DNA of 64,000 bases from SHZI01 sp964417725 (GTDB taxonomy: Bacteria > Pseudomonadota > Gammaproteobacteria > Steroidobacterales > GCA-2729495), in the NCBI GenBank assembly GCA_964417725.1, contig CAYQIV010000011.1:37817-101816 (forward strand), given 5' to 3'. This document shows, piece after piece, positions 18,310-26,769 of this stretch. Position 1 is the stretch's first letter, and the number at the start of each line of letters is the position of its first letter. The translations under genes and the position numbers were made by a program. Under the pieces are notes generated by a model. That model made no database searches. It was given only the letters and a program-made list of their open reading frames with translations, and was not told the DNA's origin.

Positions 18310-21072
18310 ATGGCCGCGCGCCGGCTGCTGGTCCTCGTCGACGGCTATTCCTATCTCTACCGCGCTTTCCACGTCCCCAACCTGCAGCGGTTGACGACCC
18401 GCGACGGCCGGCCGACCGGCGCGATCTTCGGCTTCGTCAACATGCTGCGCAGCCTGCGCGAGACCTGGCGGCCGGCGTTGCTGGCGGTGGTCATGGATGC
18501 GCCCGGGCCGACATTCCGCGACGAAATCTACGCTGAATACAAGGCGCATCGTCCCGAGATGCCGGATCTGCTGAAGGCGCAGGTCGCGCCGCTGCTCGAG
18601 GTCATCGAGGCGCTGGGCGTGCCGCTGCTGCGTGAGCCAGGGGTCGAGGCCGACGATGTCATCGGCACGCTGGTCCACAAGGCGCTGGCCGCCGGCATCG
18701 ACACCGTCATCGCCACCAGCGACAAGGACATGGCCCAACTCGTCGGCCCCCATGTGCGGTTGGTCGACACGATGAGCGCGCGGGTCCTCGATGCCGATGG
18801 CGTGGTGGAGAAGTTCGGCGTCCGTCCGGCGCAGATCATCGACTGGTTGGCGCTGGTCGGTGACACCTCGGACAACATCCCCGGCATCCCCGGCGTGGGG
18901 CCGAAGACAGCGGCGAAATGGCTCGGCCAGTACGGCTCGCTCGATGCGATCGTGGCCCATGCCGACGAGATTCCCGGCAAGGTCGGTGAGCGTCTGCGCG
19001 AACATCTCGCCGGACTCGATCGTGCGCGCCGGCTCGCGACCATCCGCTGCACGCTTGACCTGCCGCGCGAGGTGCCATCGCTGGTGCCGGGCGCACCGGA
19101 TGCCGCGGCGTTGCGCCGATTGCACGAGTCGCTGGAGATCCGCAGCCTGTTGCGCGCCATCGACGGTGATGGCGCCGGCAACGGCGCGGCTGCCGCACTA
19201 CCCCGCGCCAACCCGACGGCCGCTGCACCGGCATCGACTTCTGCATCGGTGCCTGTGCCCGATATCGAGCGACGCTACGAGACGCTGCTCGACGAGGCGC
19301 AGCTCGACGAGTGGCTGGTGCGGTTGCGTGCCGCGCCGCTCGCCGCGCTCGATACCGAGACGACGAGCCTCGACTACATGGCGGCACGCATCGTCGGGGT
19401 CTCGTTCGCGGTCGCGCCGGGCGAGGCGGCCTACGTGCCGCTGGCCCACGACTACGTTGGCGCCCCGCCGCAGCTCGACCGCGAAGCAACGCTGGAAAAG
19501 CTCAGGGGATGGCTCGAAGACCCGGCGGCGCAGAAGGTCGGGCATCACCTGAAGTACGACGCCCACGTGCTGGCCAACCACGGCATCCGCCTGGCCGGCC
19601 TGCATGACGACACGATGCTCGAGTCCTACGTGCTCGACAGCACCGCGACGCGCCACGACCTCGATTCTGTGGCCCGCCACTACCTCGGCATCGAGACCAC
19701 GCCCTACGAGGCGGTGGCTGGCAAGGGCGCGAAGCAGATCGGCTTTGCGCAGGTCGAGATCGGTGAAGCCGCCCCCTATGCGGCCGAGGATGCCGACGTC
19801 ACCCTGCGCCTGCACCACGTGCTGTGGTCGAAGCTCGAGAAAACCCCGGGCCTGGCCCGCGTCTACCGTGACATCGAGCAGCCGCTGGTGCCCGTGCTGG
19901 CGCGCATGGAGGAAACCGGCGTGCTCGTCGATACGGCGTTGCTGCAGCGCCTGTCGGGCGAGTTCGCGCGGAAGATGGCGGCCATCGAGACGCAGGCGCA
20001 CCAGGCCGCGGGCCATCCCTTCAACCTGTCCTCGCCGAAGCAGCTCCAGGAGATCCTCTACACGGAACTCGGCCTGCCCGTCACGCAGCGCACGGCGACG
20101 CGCCAGCCCTCGACCAACGAGGATGCCCTGCAGGAACTGGCGCAGCACCATCCGCTGCCGCAGCTCGTGCTCGACCACCGTGCGCTGAGCAAGCTCAAGT
20201 CGACGTACACCGACAAGCTGCCCGGGCTGATGGCCCATGACGGGCGCATCCACACCTCGTATCACCAGGCGGTGGCGGCGACGGGGCGACTGTCGTCATC
20301 CGACCCCAACCTGCAGAACATCCCGGTGCGCACCGAAGAAGGCCGGCGCATCCGCCAGGCCTTCATCGCCCCGCCCGGCCACGTGCTGCTGGCGGCGGAC
20401 TATTCGCAGATCGAGTTGCGCATCATGGCGCACCTTTCCGCCGACGAAGGCCTGCTGGCAGCCTTCGCCGGCGATGGCGACATCCATCGCGCCACCGCCG
20501 CCGAGGTGTTCGGCGTGCCGTTCGCCGAGGTCAGCGTCGACCAGCGCCGCTCGGCCAAGGCGATCAACTTCGGTCTCATCTACGGCATGTCGGCTTTCGG
20601 CCTGGCACGCCAGCTCGGCATCGGCCGCGACGAGGCGCAGTCCTGGGTCGATCTCTACTTTGCCCGCTACCCGGGCGTCAGGGCCTACATGGACCGTACC
20701 CGTGAGCAGGCCCGCGAGCAGGGCTACGTCGAGACGGTCTTCGCGCGCCGCCTGTTCCTGCCGGAGATCCGCGCCCGCCAGGCGCAGCGCCGCCAGTATG
20801 CCGAGCGCAGCGCCATCAACGCGCCGATGCAGGGCACCGCGGCCGACATCATCAAGCGCGCGATGATCGCCGTCGACGGGTGGCTGGCGTCGGCACGAGC
20901 CCCGGCGCGGCTGATCATGCAGGTGCACGACGAACTGGTGCTCGAGGTCCGCGAGGACGCGCTGACCATGGTGCGTGATGCGGTGGTGGCACACATGACC
21001 GGCGCCGCCGAACTGCGGGTGCCGCTCAAGGTCGACGTCGGCCACGGCCGCCACTGGGATGAAGCGCACTGA
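18310..21072 (+). CDS. polA: DNA polymerase I
   Basis: A full-length Pol I of about 920 residues. The order is a 5'-3' exonuclease domain (DGYSYLYRAFH start; ADDVIGTL; GDTSDNIPGIPG), then a 3'-5' proofreading domain with its DTET motif, then polymerase motifs A (LLAADYSQIELR), B (RRSAKAINFGLIYG) and C (QVHDELVLEV). All catalytic aspartates appear intact. ATG 18310 aligns best with the usual N-terminus; GTG 18304, overlapping the lptM stop, is an alternative adding two residues. It fills gaps in repair and Okazaki fragment processing. The sRNA candidate follows about 120 bases downstream. Confidence 0.97.
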   Translation: MAARRLLVLVDGYSYLYRAFHVPNLQRLTTRDGRPTGAIFGFVNMLRSLRETWRPALLAVVMDAPGPTFRDEIYAEYKAHRPEMPDLLKAQVAPLLEVIEALGVPLLREPGVEADDVIGTLVHKALAAGIDTVIATSDKDMAQLVGPHVRLVDTMSARVLDADGVVEKFGVRPAQIIDWLALVGDTSDNIPGIPGVGPKTAAKWLGQYGSLDAIVAHADEIPGKVGERLREHLAGLDRARRLATIRCTLDLPREVPSLVPGAPDAAALRRLHESLEIRSLLRAIDGDGAGNGAAAALPRANPTAAAPASTSASVPVPDIERRYETLLDEAQLDEWLVRLRAAPLAALDTETTSLDYMAARIVGVSFAVAPGEAAYVPLAHDYVGAPPQLDREATLEKLRGWLEDPAAQKVGHHLKYDAHVLANHGIRLAGLHDDTMLESYVLDSTATRHDLDSVARHYLGIETTPYEAVAGKGAKQIGFAQVEIGEAAPYAAEDADVTLRLHHVLWSKLEKTPGLARVYRDIEQPLVPVLARMEETGVLVDTALLQRLSGEFARKMAAIETQAHQAAGHPFNLSSPKQLQEILYTELGLPVTQRTATRQPSTNEDALQELAQHHPLPQLVLDHRALSKLKSTYTDKLPGLMAHDGRIHTSYHQAVAATGRLSSSDPNLQNIPVRTEEGRRIRQAFIAPPGHVLLAADYSQIELRIMAHLSADEGLLAAFAGDGDIHRATAAEVFGVPFAEVSVDQRRSAKAINFGLIYGMSAFGLARQLGIGRDEAQSWVDLYFARYPGVRAYMDRTREQAREQGYVETVFARRLFLPEIRARQAQRRQYAERSAINAPMQGTAADIIKRAMIAVDGWLASARAPARLIMQVHDELVLEVREDALTMVRDAVVAHMTGAAELRVPLKVDVGHGRHWDEAH

Positions 21073-21159
21073 CGGCCCTCACGCTTCCTGCCGGAGCGGT
21101 CCCGGCCCGGGCTGTCCACCTGCTGATCGACAGCCGCGCTCTGCCGCAACGCGGCCGGC

Positions 21160-21186
21160 GAACTTGTTAATCTAGACACCGTCTAA
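21160..21186 (+). promoter_or_regulatory. sigmaE/AlgU-type promoter
   Basis: GAACTT (21160-21165) and TCTAA (21182-21186) are separated by exactly 16 bases. This matches the envelope-stress sigma factor consensus GAACTT-N16/17-TCTGA with one mismatch. It lies in the polA-engB gap, pointing toward the predicted sRNA and terminator. The expected start is about 21192. Confidence 0.6.
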
Positions 21187-21191
21187 GCACT

Positions 21192-21316
21192 GCGAGTGGA
21201 AGCAGCCCGTCCCGCCGGCCCCCCCCTAAGGACGGGCATCGACAGCCGGTCACCCCAAACCGGTTGAAGACACCCCGGGCGTCGTTCCCCCCCTGGACTG
21301 GCGCCCGGGGTTTTTT
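21192..21316 (+). ncRNA. Candidate sRNA in the polA-engB gap (Spot 42/ErsA position)
   Basis: A transcript of about 125 nt is predicted from the sigmaE-type promoter to the terminator. Hairpin 1 has stem GCCCGTCC (21205-21212) with GGACGGGC (21230-21237) and a cytosine-rich 17-base loop. Hairpin 2 has CCGGT (21246-21250) with ACCGG (21259-21263). Hairpin 3 is the terminator. E. coli Spot 42 and Pseudomonas ErsA both lie between polA and engB, and ErsA is AlgU-dependent and of similar length. A C-rich loop could pair with ribosome-binding sites. Homology in sequence is not claimed. Confidence 0.6.
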
Positions 21317-21906
21317 ATTTCCGCCTCGCCCAGGAGGGCCTGCAGCCGGGTCCGCGCCGCCTCCACGCCCGTGCCGGCCGGTACCGAGAAGAGCTCTATC
21401 GGAAAGGCCTCGTTCACCGCCCGGCGCGCGGCGACGAGCGCCCGTGTGCCTTCGGCACGGGACAGCTTGTCGGCCTTGGTCAGCAGCACGCACACCGGGC
21501 AGGCAAGGGTGGTGGCCCAGTCAAGCATCTGGGTGTCGAAGTCACCGATGCCCCGCCGGCTGTCGACGATCACGAACAGTCCCGCCAGCGACCGGCGTCG
21601 CGCGAAGTAGCCTTCCATCAAGGTCCGCCAGTGGTCGCGCATCGCCTGCGACACCCGGGCATAGCCGTAGCCCGGCAGGTCGACCAGCCGCCTTCCCGGC
21701 TGCAGTTCGAAGAAGTTGACCAGTTGAGTGCGTCCGGGCGTCTTGCTGGTCCGGGCGAAATCGCGCCGGCCGACGATGGCGTTGATGGCGCTCGACTTGC
21801 CGGCATTCGAGCGGCCGGCAAAGGCCACCTCGATGCCGCTGTCGTCGACGAACTGCGCCGGGCGGTTCGCGCTGGTAAGAAATCTTGCAGCGGGAAATAC
21901 GGACAT
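21250..21906 (-). CDS. engB: Ribosome biogenesis GTPase EngB (YsxC/YihA)
   Basis: A 218-residue GTPase needed for large-subunit assembly. G1 is GRSNAGKSS (31-39), G2 lies around TPGRTQ, G3 is DLPGYGYA (76-83) and G4 is TKAD. The ATG at 21904-21906 gives the standard N-terminus; the frame extends further upstream without homology. The last 20 or so residues (after LLGEAEIK) form a Gly/Ser-rich tail absent from typical EngB. They are encoded by the antisense of the sRNA terminator. The gene is divergent from cytochrome c4. Confidence 0.93.
   Translation of the reverse strand: MSVFPAARFLTSANRPAQFVDDSGIEVAFAGRSNAGKSSAINAIVGRRDFARTSKTPGRTQLVNFFELQPGRRLVDLPGYGYARVSQAMRDHWRTLMEGYFARRRSLAGLFVIVDSRRGIGDFDTQMLDWATTLACPVCVLLTKADKLSRAEGTRALVAARRAVNEAFPIELFSVPAGTGVEAARTRLQALLGEAEIKNPGRQSRGGTTPGVSSTGLG
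21273..21316 (+). terminator. Rho-independent terminator
   Basis: CCCCGGGCG (21273-21281) pairs perfectly with CGCCCGGGG (21302-21310), followed by TTTTTTATTT. The 20-base loop is cytosine-rich. The U-tract is on the plus strand, so it terminates rightward transcription. It lies inside the 3' end of engB, which is read the other way. Confidence 0.9.
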
Positions 21907-22048
21907 GGGATGCGGGTTACCGGGGGCGGGGCGACCGCGGAATTGGTGTACAATTTTCCGCCGCCGCGAGTCCAGTACCGGACTCTGCACGGTTTTCCCA
22001 TGCGGAAGCAAGTCAATGGATCCTTCCCGGATGCGAAGTGGAGCAGTC

Positions 22049-22663
22049 ATGCACGGAGTTCTGATCGCCCTGGCCGGGCTCATCTCGGGTTCGCTGTACA
22101 GCGCCGTCGCCGATGCCGCCGGCTCGGTCGATGCGGGCCGGGAAAAATCGCTGGTGTGTGGCGCCTGCCACGGCGCCGATGGCAACAGCTTCAACCCGGT
22201 CTGGCCGAGCCTTGCCGGCCAGCACGAGAAGTATCTCATCGACTCGCTGGCGTCCTTCCGCGGCGGCCAGCGGGTGGATCCACTGATGAGCGCCCAGGCC
22301 GCCGCGCTCTCCGACCAGGACATCGCCGACCTTGCCGCTTACTTCGCCGCACAGAAGATTGCCGCACAGACCGCCGACCCGGCGCTGGTCGCTGCCGGCG
22401 AGCGGCTGTACCGCGGCGGCGACAAGTCCACCGGCACACCGGCGTGCATCGCCTGCCATGGTCCCGCCGGCGGGGGCAATGGTCCGGCCGGCTGGCCCGC
22501 GGTGGCCGGCCAGCATGCCGCCTACACGGCTGCCCAGCTGACGGCCTACCGCGGCAAGCTGCGCACCACCGATGGCGACACCCAGATGATGCGCAACGTT
22601 GCTGCCGGCCTCAGTGACGAAGACATCCAGGCCGTGTCGTCCTATATCCAGGGCCTGCGCTGA
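22049..22663 (+). CDS. Cytochrome c4 (dihaem)
   Basis: A 204-residue periplasmic dihaem cytochrome. The signal peptide ends near VADAAG (residues 20-25). Haem motifs CGACH (37-41) and CIACH (133-137) lie in two homologous halves, each followed by a PSLAGQH- or PAVAGQH-like segment and a later Met ligand (Met80 in the first half). Cytochrome c4 delivers electrons to terminal oxidases. ATG 22049 has GGAG five bases upstream; ATG 22031 would add six residues. A GAGTCC/GGACTC hairpin (21968-21985) lies in the presumed leader. The gene sits beside engB and dsbA as in Pseudomonas. Confidence 0.92.
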   Translation: MHGVLIALAGLISGSLYSAVADAAGSVDAGREKSLVCGACHGADGNSFNPVWPSLAGQHEKYLIDSLASFRGGQRVDPLMSAQAAALSDQDIADLAAYFAAQKIAAQTADPALVAAGERLYRGGDKSTGTPACIACHGPAGGGNGPAGWPAVAGQHAAYTAAQLTAYRGKLRTTDGDTQMMRNVAAGLSDEDIQAVSSYIQGLR

Positions 22664-22702
22664 GGTCGACCGATCACCGCAAAGGCTGCAGAGGGCGCGT
22701 CC

Positions 22703-23542
22703 ATGAAAGCATCCAGATTGATCACCGCTGTACTCCTCTGTGGCCTCTTGGCCACGGCCTGCGGCCCGAAGCCCGACGGCAGCACCGCCACGGCCAGTGC
22801 GACCACGCCACCGCCGATGGTCGAGGCGCCGGCGGAAGCTGACGCCGCGCCGGCGCCCGAGGCCACCGCCACACTGGCCAACGAAACCGCAGTTGAGGAA
22901 TCCGCAGCATCCGACCCCGATGCCTCCCCTGGGCGGCTCGACCTGCCGGCTGAGGCCGTGCCGGCGGCACCGGCGGCGTGGAAGTACGAAGAGGGCAAGC
23001 ACTACCGTGCGCTGCCCTCCGCCCAGGGCACCAGCAGCTCGCCCGACAAGATCGAAGTCGCCGAGGTGTTCTGGTATGGCTGCCCGCACTGCTACAACCT
23101 TGAGCCGCAGATGAAAGACTGGGTGCAGAAGCTGCCTGCCGACGTCAGCTTCGTGCGCATCCCGGTGATGTGGAGCCCCGTCCACGAGATCCATGCCCGG
23201 GCGTTCTATACCGCCGAGGCGCTCGGCAAGCTCGATGCGGTGACGGATGCGATGTTCCGCGGCATGCACATCGAGAACCGGCCGCTGACCGAGGAAGGCG
23301 ATATTCGCCGCCTGTTCGAGAATGTCGGCGTGTCGGCCGAGGACTTCAACCGCACCTTCCGTTCCTTCGCCGTGGACTCGCAGCTCAAGCGCGCCAGGGA
23401 CCTTACCGGCCGCTATCGCGTGCGCGGCGTGCCGCTGCTGGTCGTCAACGGCAAGTACACCACCGAAGGGCCGGAGTTGAAGTCCAACCAGGACCTGCTC
23501 GGCGTCGCCGCCGAACTCATCGAGCGTGAACGCCAGCGTTGA
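22703..23542 (+). CDS. dsbA: DsbA-family thiol:disulfide interchange protein, lipid-anchored
   Basis: DsbA introduces disulfides into periplasmic proteins. The active site CPHC is Cys127-Cys130 and the cis-Pro loop is RGVPLLVV. Unlike soluble E. coli DsbA, the signal peptide ends in a lipobox (LATAC, Cys20), and about 70 low-complexity residues link the lipid anchor to the thioredoxin domain. The product has 279 residues. It follows cytochrome c4 by 39 bases, the order seen in other gammaproteobacteria. The stop is six bases from the convergent moaE end. Confidence 0.93.
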   Translation: MKASRLITAVLLCGLLATACGPKPDGSTATASATTPPPMVEAPAEADAAPAPEATATLANETAVEESAASDPDASPGRLDLPAEAVPAAPAAWKYEEGKHYRALPSAQGTSSSPDKIEVAEVFWYGCPHCYNLEPQMKDWVQKLPADVSFVRIPVMWSPVHEIHARAFYTAEALGKLDAVTDAMFRGMHIENRPLTEEGDIRRLFENVGVSAEDFNRTFRSFAVDSQLKRARDLTGRYRVRGVPLLVVNGKYTTEGPELKSNQDLLGVAAELIERERQR

Positions 23543-23548
23543 ATGCCG

Positions 23549-23995
23549 TCAGCCGTGCGTGTGCCGGGCGGTGGCGCAGCCCTCGCAGTTGACCCAGCCG
23601 GAGTCACCGTCGGCGTAGTGCTCCTTCTTCCAGATCGGCACGCGGTGCTTGACCTCGTCGATGATGTCACGGCAGGCGGCGAAGGCCGCGTCGCGATGTG
23701 CCGCGCAGACGCCGACCCACACCGCGATGTCGCCGATGGCCAGTGAGCCGGTGCGATGCACGCACAGCGCCCGGGTGGCCGGCCAGCGCGCCAGGGCCTC
23801 GTCGATGATGCGCTCGCCCTCGCGCACGCCGAGGGCCTCATAGGCGGTGTAGTCCAGCGCGCGCACCTCGCGGCCGTCCTGATGGTTGCGCACCCAGCCC
23901 TCGAAGACCACCAGCGCACCGGCGGCCGGATCGGCCAGCTGCGCCCGGCAGGCGGCGCCATCGATGGCGTGGTCAGAAAAGACGAAGCGTTTCAT
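23549..23995 (-). CDS. moaE: Molybdopterin synthase catalytic subunit
   Basis: MoaE is the large subunit of molybdopterin synthase, which transfers sulfur from MoaD to precursor Z. Family motifs include GALVVFEGWVRNHQDGREV, the YEALG segment, HRTGSLAIGD, and KHRVPIWKKEH with the conserved lysines. It has 148 residues. The start is the ATG at 23993-23995, overlapping the moaD stop; the same frame continues upstream within moaD without homology. A C-terminal CEGC pair (WVNCEGC) is slightly unusual. Confidence 0.94.
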   Translation of the reverse strand: MKRFVFSDHAIDGAACRAQLADPAAGALVVFEGWVRNHQDGREVRALDYTAYEALGVREGERIIDEALARWPATRALCVHRTGSLAIGDIAVWVGVCAAHRDAAFAACRDIIDEVKHRVPIWKKEHYADGDSGWVNCEGCATARHTHG

Positions 23996-24231
23996 CCGCC
24001 GGCCACCGGCGGGATGAAGACCACGCGGTCGCCGTCGGACAGCGGCATGGTGAAGTCGGCGAATTCGTCGTTGATGGCCACCTTCAGGCGACCGATGTCG
24101 GGGAAGGCGTGGCGGGCGTCGAGTTCGCGGTAGAGCGCGTCGACCGTCGCGGCCTGCGTGTCGATGTCCTCGCTGTCGCGACCGACGTGCTCGCGCAGGA
24201 TGGCGAAATACTCGATGTGGATTTTCTTCAT
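23992..24231 (-). CDS. moaD: Molybdopterin synthase sulfur carrier subunit
   Basis: A 79-residue ubiquitin-like protein ending in the Gly-Gly (VAGG) that becomes the thiocarboxylate. The ILREHVGRDSE and VAINDEF segments are typical. It precedes moaE with a four-base overlap, so the two subunits are likely produced in step. The rest of the moa pathway is not in the window. Confidence 0.93.
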   Translation of the reverse strand: MKKIHIEYFAILREHVGRDSEDIDTQAATVDALYRELDARHAFPDIGRLKVAINDEFADFTMPLSDGDRVVFIPPVAGG

Positions 24232-24281
24232 CGGCGGATCTGTCCTGGTGCGATGCCGGTGCTGGGTGCCTAGTATCGCCG

Positions 24282-24887
24282 TCAGGCGCCGTTCCCGGCC
24301 AGTCCCTGCAGGTCGCCGGGCGTGTCGACGTCCAGTGCGGCGGCCGGCATGTCGACGCCGGCCACGCCGTGCACCGCGGCGAGGATCGCCCGCGCGCCCT
24401 CATCGCCGCGCAGGCGGTGGAGTGCCGTCCACCAGCGCCGCGGCAGGATCGCCGGTGCCCCGCGGCGGCCGTCGAAGCAGGCGGCGGCGGGCTGCGACGG
24501 CTGGCGGCGCCAGGCGGCGGCAAGTCGGGCGATGTCGGCCGCCGTCACCTGCGGCAGGTCGCAGGGCATGACCAGCACCGCCATGGCCACCGGTGGCAGG
24601 GCGTGGATTGCGCGGCGCAGGGAACCGGCCATGCCGCTGGCCCAGCCGGGATGGTAGACCGGGTGGGCGCCGGGCGGCACGGCGGCGGCCACGGCGGCGT
24701 GGCGGCAACCCGTCACCACCCAGACGCCGGCTCCACAGGTGCCGCCGAGGCGGCGCACCGTCCGCGCCAGCAACGTCTCGCCGTCGACGAGGGCCAGCGG
24801 TTTGGCGCCGCCGAAGCGGCGCGCCGCGCCCGCGGCGAGCACCACGCCGGCCAGCAGCGGGTGAGGGCTGTCGTGCGTGGCTTCCAT
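24282..24887 (-). CDS. MocA/NTP-transferase-like molybdenum cofactor nucleotidyltransferase
   Basis: A 201-residue nucleotidyltransferase of the MobA-like NTP transferase 3 family. The N-terminal VVLAAGAARRFGGAKPL loop binds NTP, and MPCDLPQV provides the metal-binding Asp. The sequence resembles MocA, which makes the cytosine dinucleotide form of the cofactor for xanthine-dehydrogenase-type enzymes, more than MobA, which makes the guanine form. It lies 50 bases upstream of moaD on the same strand. No molybdoenzyme is in the window, so which form is made is uncertain. Confidence 0.8.
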   Translation of the reverse strand: MEATHDSPHPLLAGVVLAAGAARRFGGAKPLALVDGETLLARTVRRLGGTCGAGVWVVTGCRHAAVAAAVPPGAHPVYHPGWASGMAGSLRRAIHALPPVAMAVLVMPCDLPQVTAADIARLAAAWRRQPSQPAAACFDGRRGAPAILPRRWWTALHRLRGDEGARAILAAVHGVAGVDMPAAALDVDTPGDLQGLAGNGA

Positions 24888-25000
24888 GCCGGCACTCTAG
24901 CCCATGGCGATGGCCGTGATCGGCTGCATCGGCCGGCCGTGGCTGGCTGCCATGGGCCGCCTCCGGTATCTTTGCCGGGCCAGACTCAGCAGGATCCCCG

Positions 25001-26152
25001 ATGGAGACGGCCATCAGCGAGGCCACGGGCAGTGGTGCGGCCGATATTGCCGGCGCGGCGGAATTCGCCGCCCTGCTCGACGCCGCGGTCGACGGCATCA
25101 TGGTCATCGACGAGCGCGGCGACATCGTCCGCGTCAACCATGCCACCGAGCGCATGTTCGGCTATGCCGCGGCCGAACTCATCGGCCGACCGCTGGCCAT
25201 GCTCATGGCCGCCGACGAATCGCGCCGCCACGACAACCACGTGGCCGACTACCTGCGCACCGGGCGCCGGCGCATCATCGGCCGCGGCCGCGAGGTGATG
25301 GCGCTGCGCAAGGATGGCGCCGAGTTCCCGGTGTCGCTGTCCGTCGGCGAGGCGCGTATCGGCAACCAGGTGCGCTTCGTCGGCCTGATGCGCGACCTCA
25401 CTGCCGACAAGCGTGCCGAGGAGGAAACACTGCGCCAGCGCGAGCAGATGATCCACGTCAGCCGCCTGACGACGATGGGCGAAATGGCCGCCGGCATCGC
25501 CCACGAGGTCAACCAGCCGCTGTCGGCCATTGCCACCTACACGGCGGCCTGCATGCGCCTGCTCAACCAGGGGCCGCGCGGCATCGAGGAAGTGCGCCTG
25601 GCCCTGCAGCAGATCGATGCCCAGGCGCACCGCGCCGGTGACGTGATTCGCCGCATCCGCAATTTCACCCGCAGCCGTGAGCTGGCCCGCCACGACACCA
25701 GCATCCGTGCGCTGATCGACGAGATCCGCCCGCTGCTCGAACTCGACGCCAAGGCCAACTCGGCGCGCCTCGAGATCCGGGTCGACACCGACCTCCCGCC
25801 CATCACCGTCGATCACATCCAGATCCAGCAGGTGCTGCTCAACCTGGTGCGCAATGGCATCGACGCCATGGTCGGCAAGCCGTCGGCCGAACGCCACGTG
25901 ATGTTGCATGCCCGTGTCGATTCGCCCGATACCGTGCGCATCGAGATCACCGACAATGGTTCGGGGATCAGCGATGCGGTGCGCGACAACCTCTTCCTGC
26001 CGTTTTTCACCACCAAGAGCGGCGGCATGGGCATGGGCCTGGCGATCAGCCGTTCGATCATCACCGCCCACGGCGGTCGCCTCGACTGCCGCAACAACCC
26101 GGAAGGGGGTGCCATGTTCTACGTCATCCTGCCGACCCGCACCGAAGAGTGA
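25001..26152 (+). CDS. fixL: FixL-like haem-PAS sensor histidine kinase
   Basis: A 383-residue soluble kinase. A PAS domain (about 20-135) is followed by HisKA with GIAHEVNQPLSAI (phospho-acceptor His168) and a C-terminal HATPase with N, G1 (ITDNGSGI) and G2 (GMGMGLAIS) boxes. The PAS region aligns with FixL: His77 in RRHDNH corresponds to the haem-ligating His200 of B. japonicum FixL. Arg97, exactly 20 residues on, corresponds to the oxygen-contacting Arg220. I infer haem-based oxygen sensing. There is no transmembrane region. It is followed directly by a FixJ-like regulator. No nif gene is present, so the target is more likely respiration. Confidence 0.85.
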   Translation: METAISEATGSGAADIAGAAEFAALLDAAVDGIMVIDERGDIVRVNHATERMFGYAAAELIGRPLAMLMAADESRRHDNHVADYLRTGRRRIIGRGREVMALRKDGAEFPVSLSVGEARIGNQVRFVGLMRDLTADKRAEEETLRQREQMIHVSRLTTMGEMAAGIAHEVNQPLSAIATYTAACMRLLNQGPRGIEEVRLALQQIDAQAHRAGDVIRRIRNFTRSRELARHDTSIRALIDEIRPLLELDAKANSARLEIRVDTDLPPITVDHIQIQQVLLNLVRNGIDAMVGKPSAERHVMLHARVDSPDTVRIEITDNGSGISDAVRDNLFLPFFTTKSGGMGMGLAISRSIITAHGGRLDCRNNPEGGAMFYVILPTRTEE

Positions 26153-26157
26153 CCTGT

Positions 26158-26769
26158 ATGTCCGAGCCGACCGTATATGTCGTCGATGACGACGAAGCCG
26201 TGAGGGACTCCCTCGGCCTGCTGCTCAAGTCACTGGGGCTGCGCGCCCGGATGTTCGAGTCCGGCCAGGCCATGCTCGAGGCCTACGACCCGGGCTTCCG
26301 TGGCTGCCTGGTCCTCGACATCCGCATGCCCGGCATGAGCGGCATGGAGCTCCAGCAGGAGCTGATCAAGCGCCACTGTGCGCTGCCGATCATCTTCGTC
26401 ACCGGTCATGGCGACGTGCCGATGGCGGTCGATGCCATGCAACACGGGGCCTTCGACTTCATCCAGAAGCCGTTCCGCGATCAGGATCTCCTCGACCGCA
26501 TCAATCAGGCGCTGGCCGCCGATGCCGAGCACCGCTCGACCGAGGACCAGAGGACCGCAGTGCGCCAGCGTCATGCCACGCTCACGCCGCGCGAGCAGGA
26601 GATCATGGGGTGCGTGGTGCGCGGACTGACCAACAAGGTCATCGCCATGGACCTCGAGTTGAGCCAGCGCACGGTCGAGATCCACCGCGCCCGTGTCATG
26701 GAGAAGATGCACGCCCGTTCGCTTGCCGAACTGGTGCGCATGTCGCTGCTGATGGATGGTCAGTCTTGA
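26158..26769 (+). CDS. fixJ: FixJ-like LuxR-type response regulator
   Basis: A 203-residue regulator with an N-terminal receiver (VVDDDEAV acidic pocket; LVLDIRMPGMSG phospho-Asp; FVTGHGDV; QKPF lysine) and a C-terminal LuxR helix-turn-helix (LTPREQEIM, NKVIAMDLELSQRTVEIHR). This is the FixJ/TodT/TtrR layout. ATG 26158 gives the standard start; GTG 26149, overlapping the kinase stop, is an alternative adding three residues. It is the probable phosphorylation partner of the FixL-like kinase. Its end overlaps the convergent minus-strand gene by ten bases. Confidence 0.9.
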   Translation: MSEPTVYVVDDDEAVRDSLGLLLKSLGLRARMFESGQAMLEAYDPGFRGCLVLDIRMPGMSGMELQQELIKRHCALPIIFVTGHGDVPMAVDAMQHGAFDFIQKPFRDQDLLDRINQALAADAEHRSTEDQRTAVRQRHATLTPREQEIMGCVVRGLTNKVIAMDLELSQRTVEIHRARVMEKMHARSLAELVRMSLLMDGQS

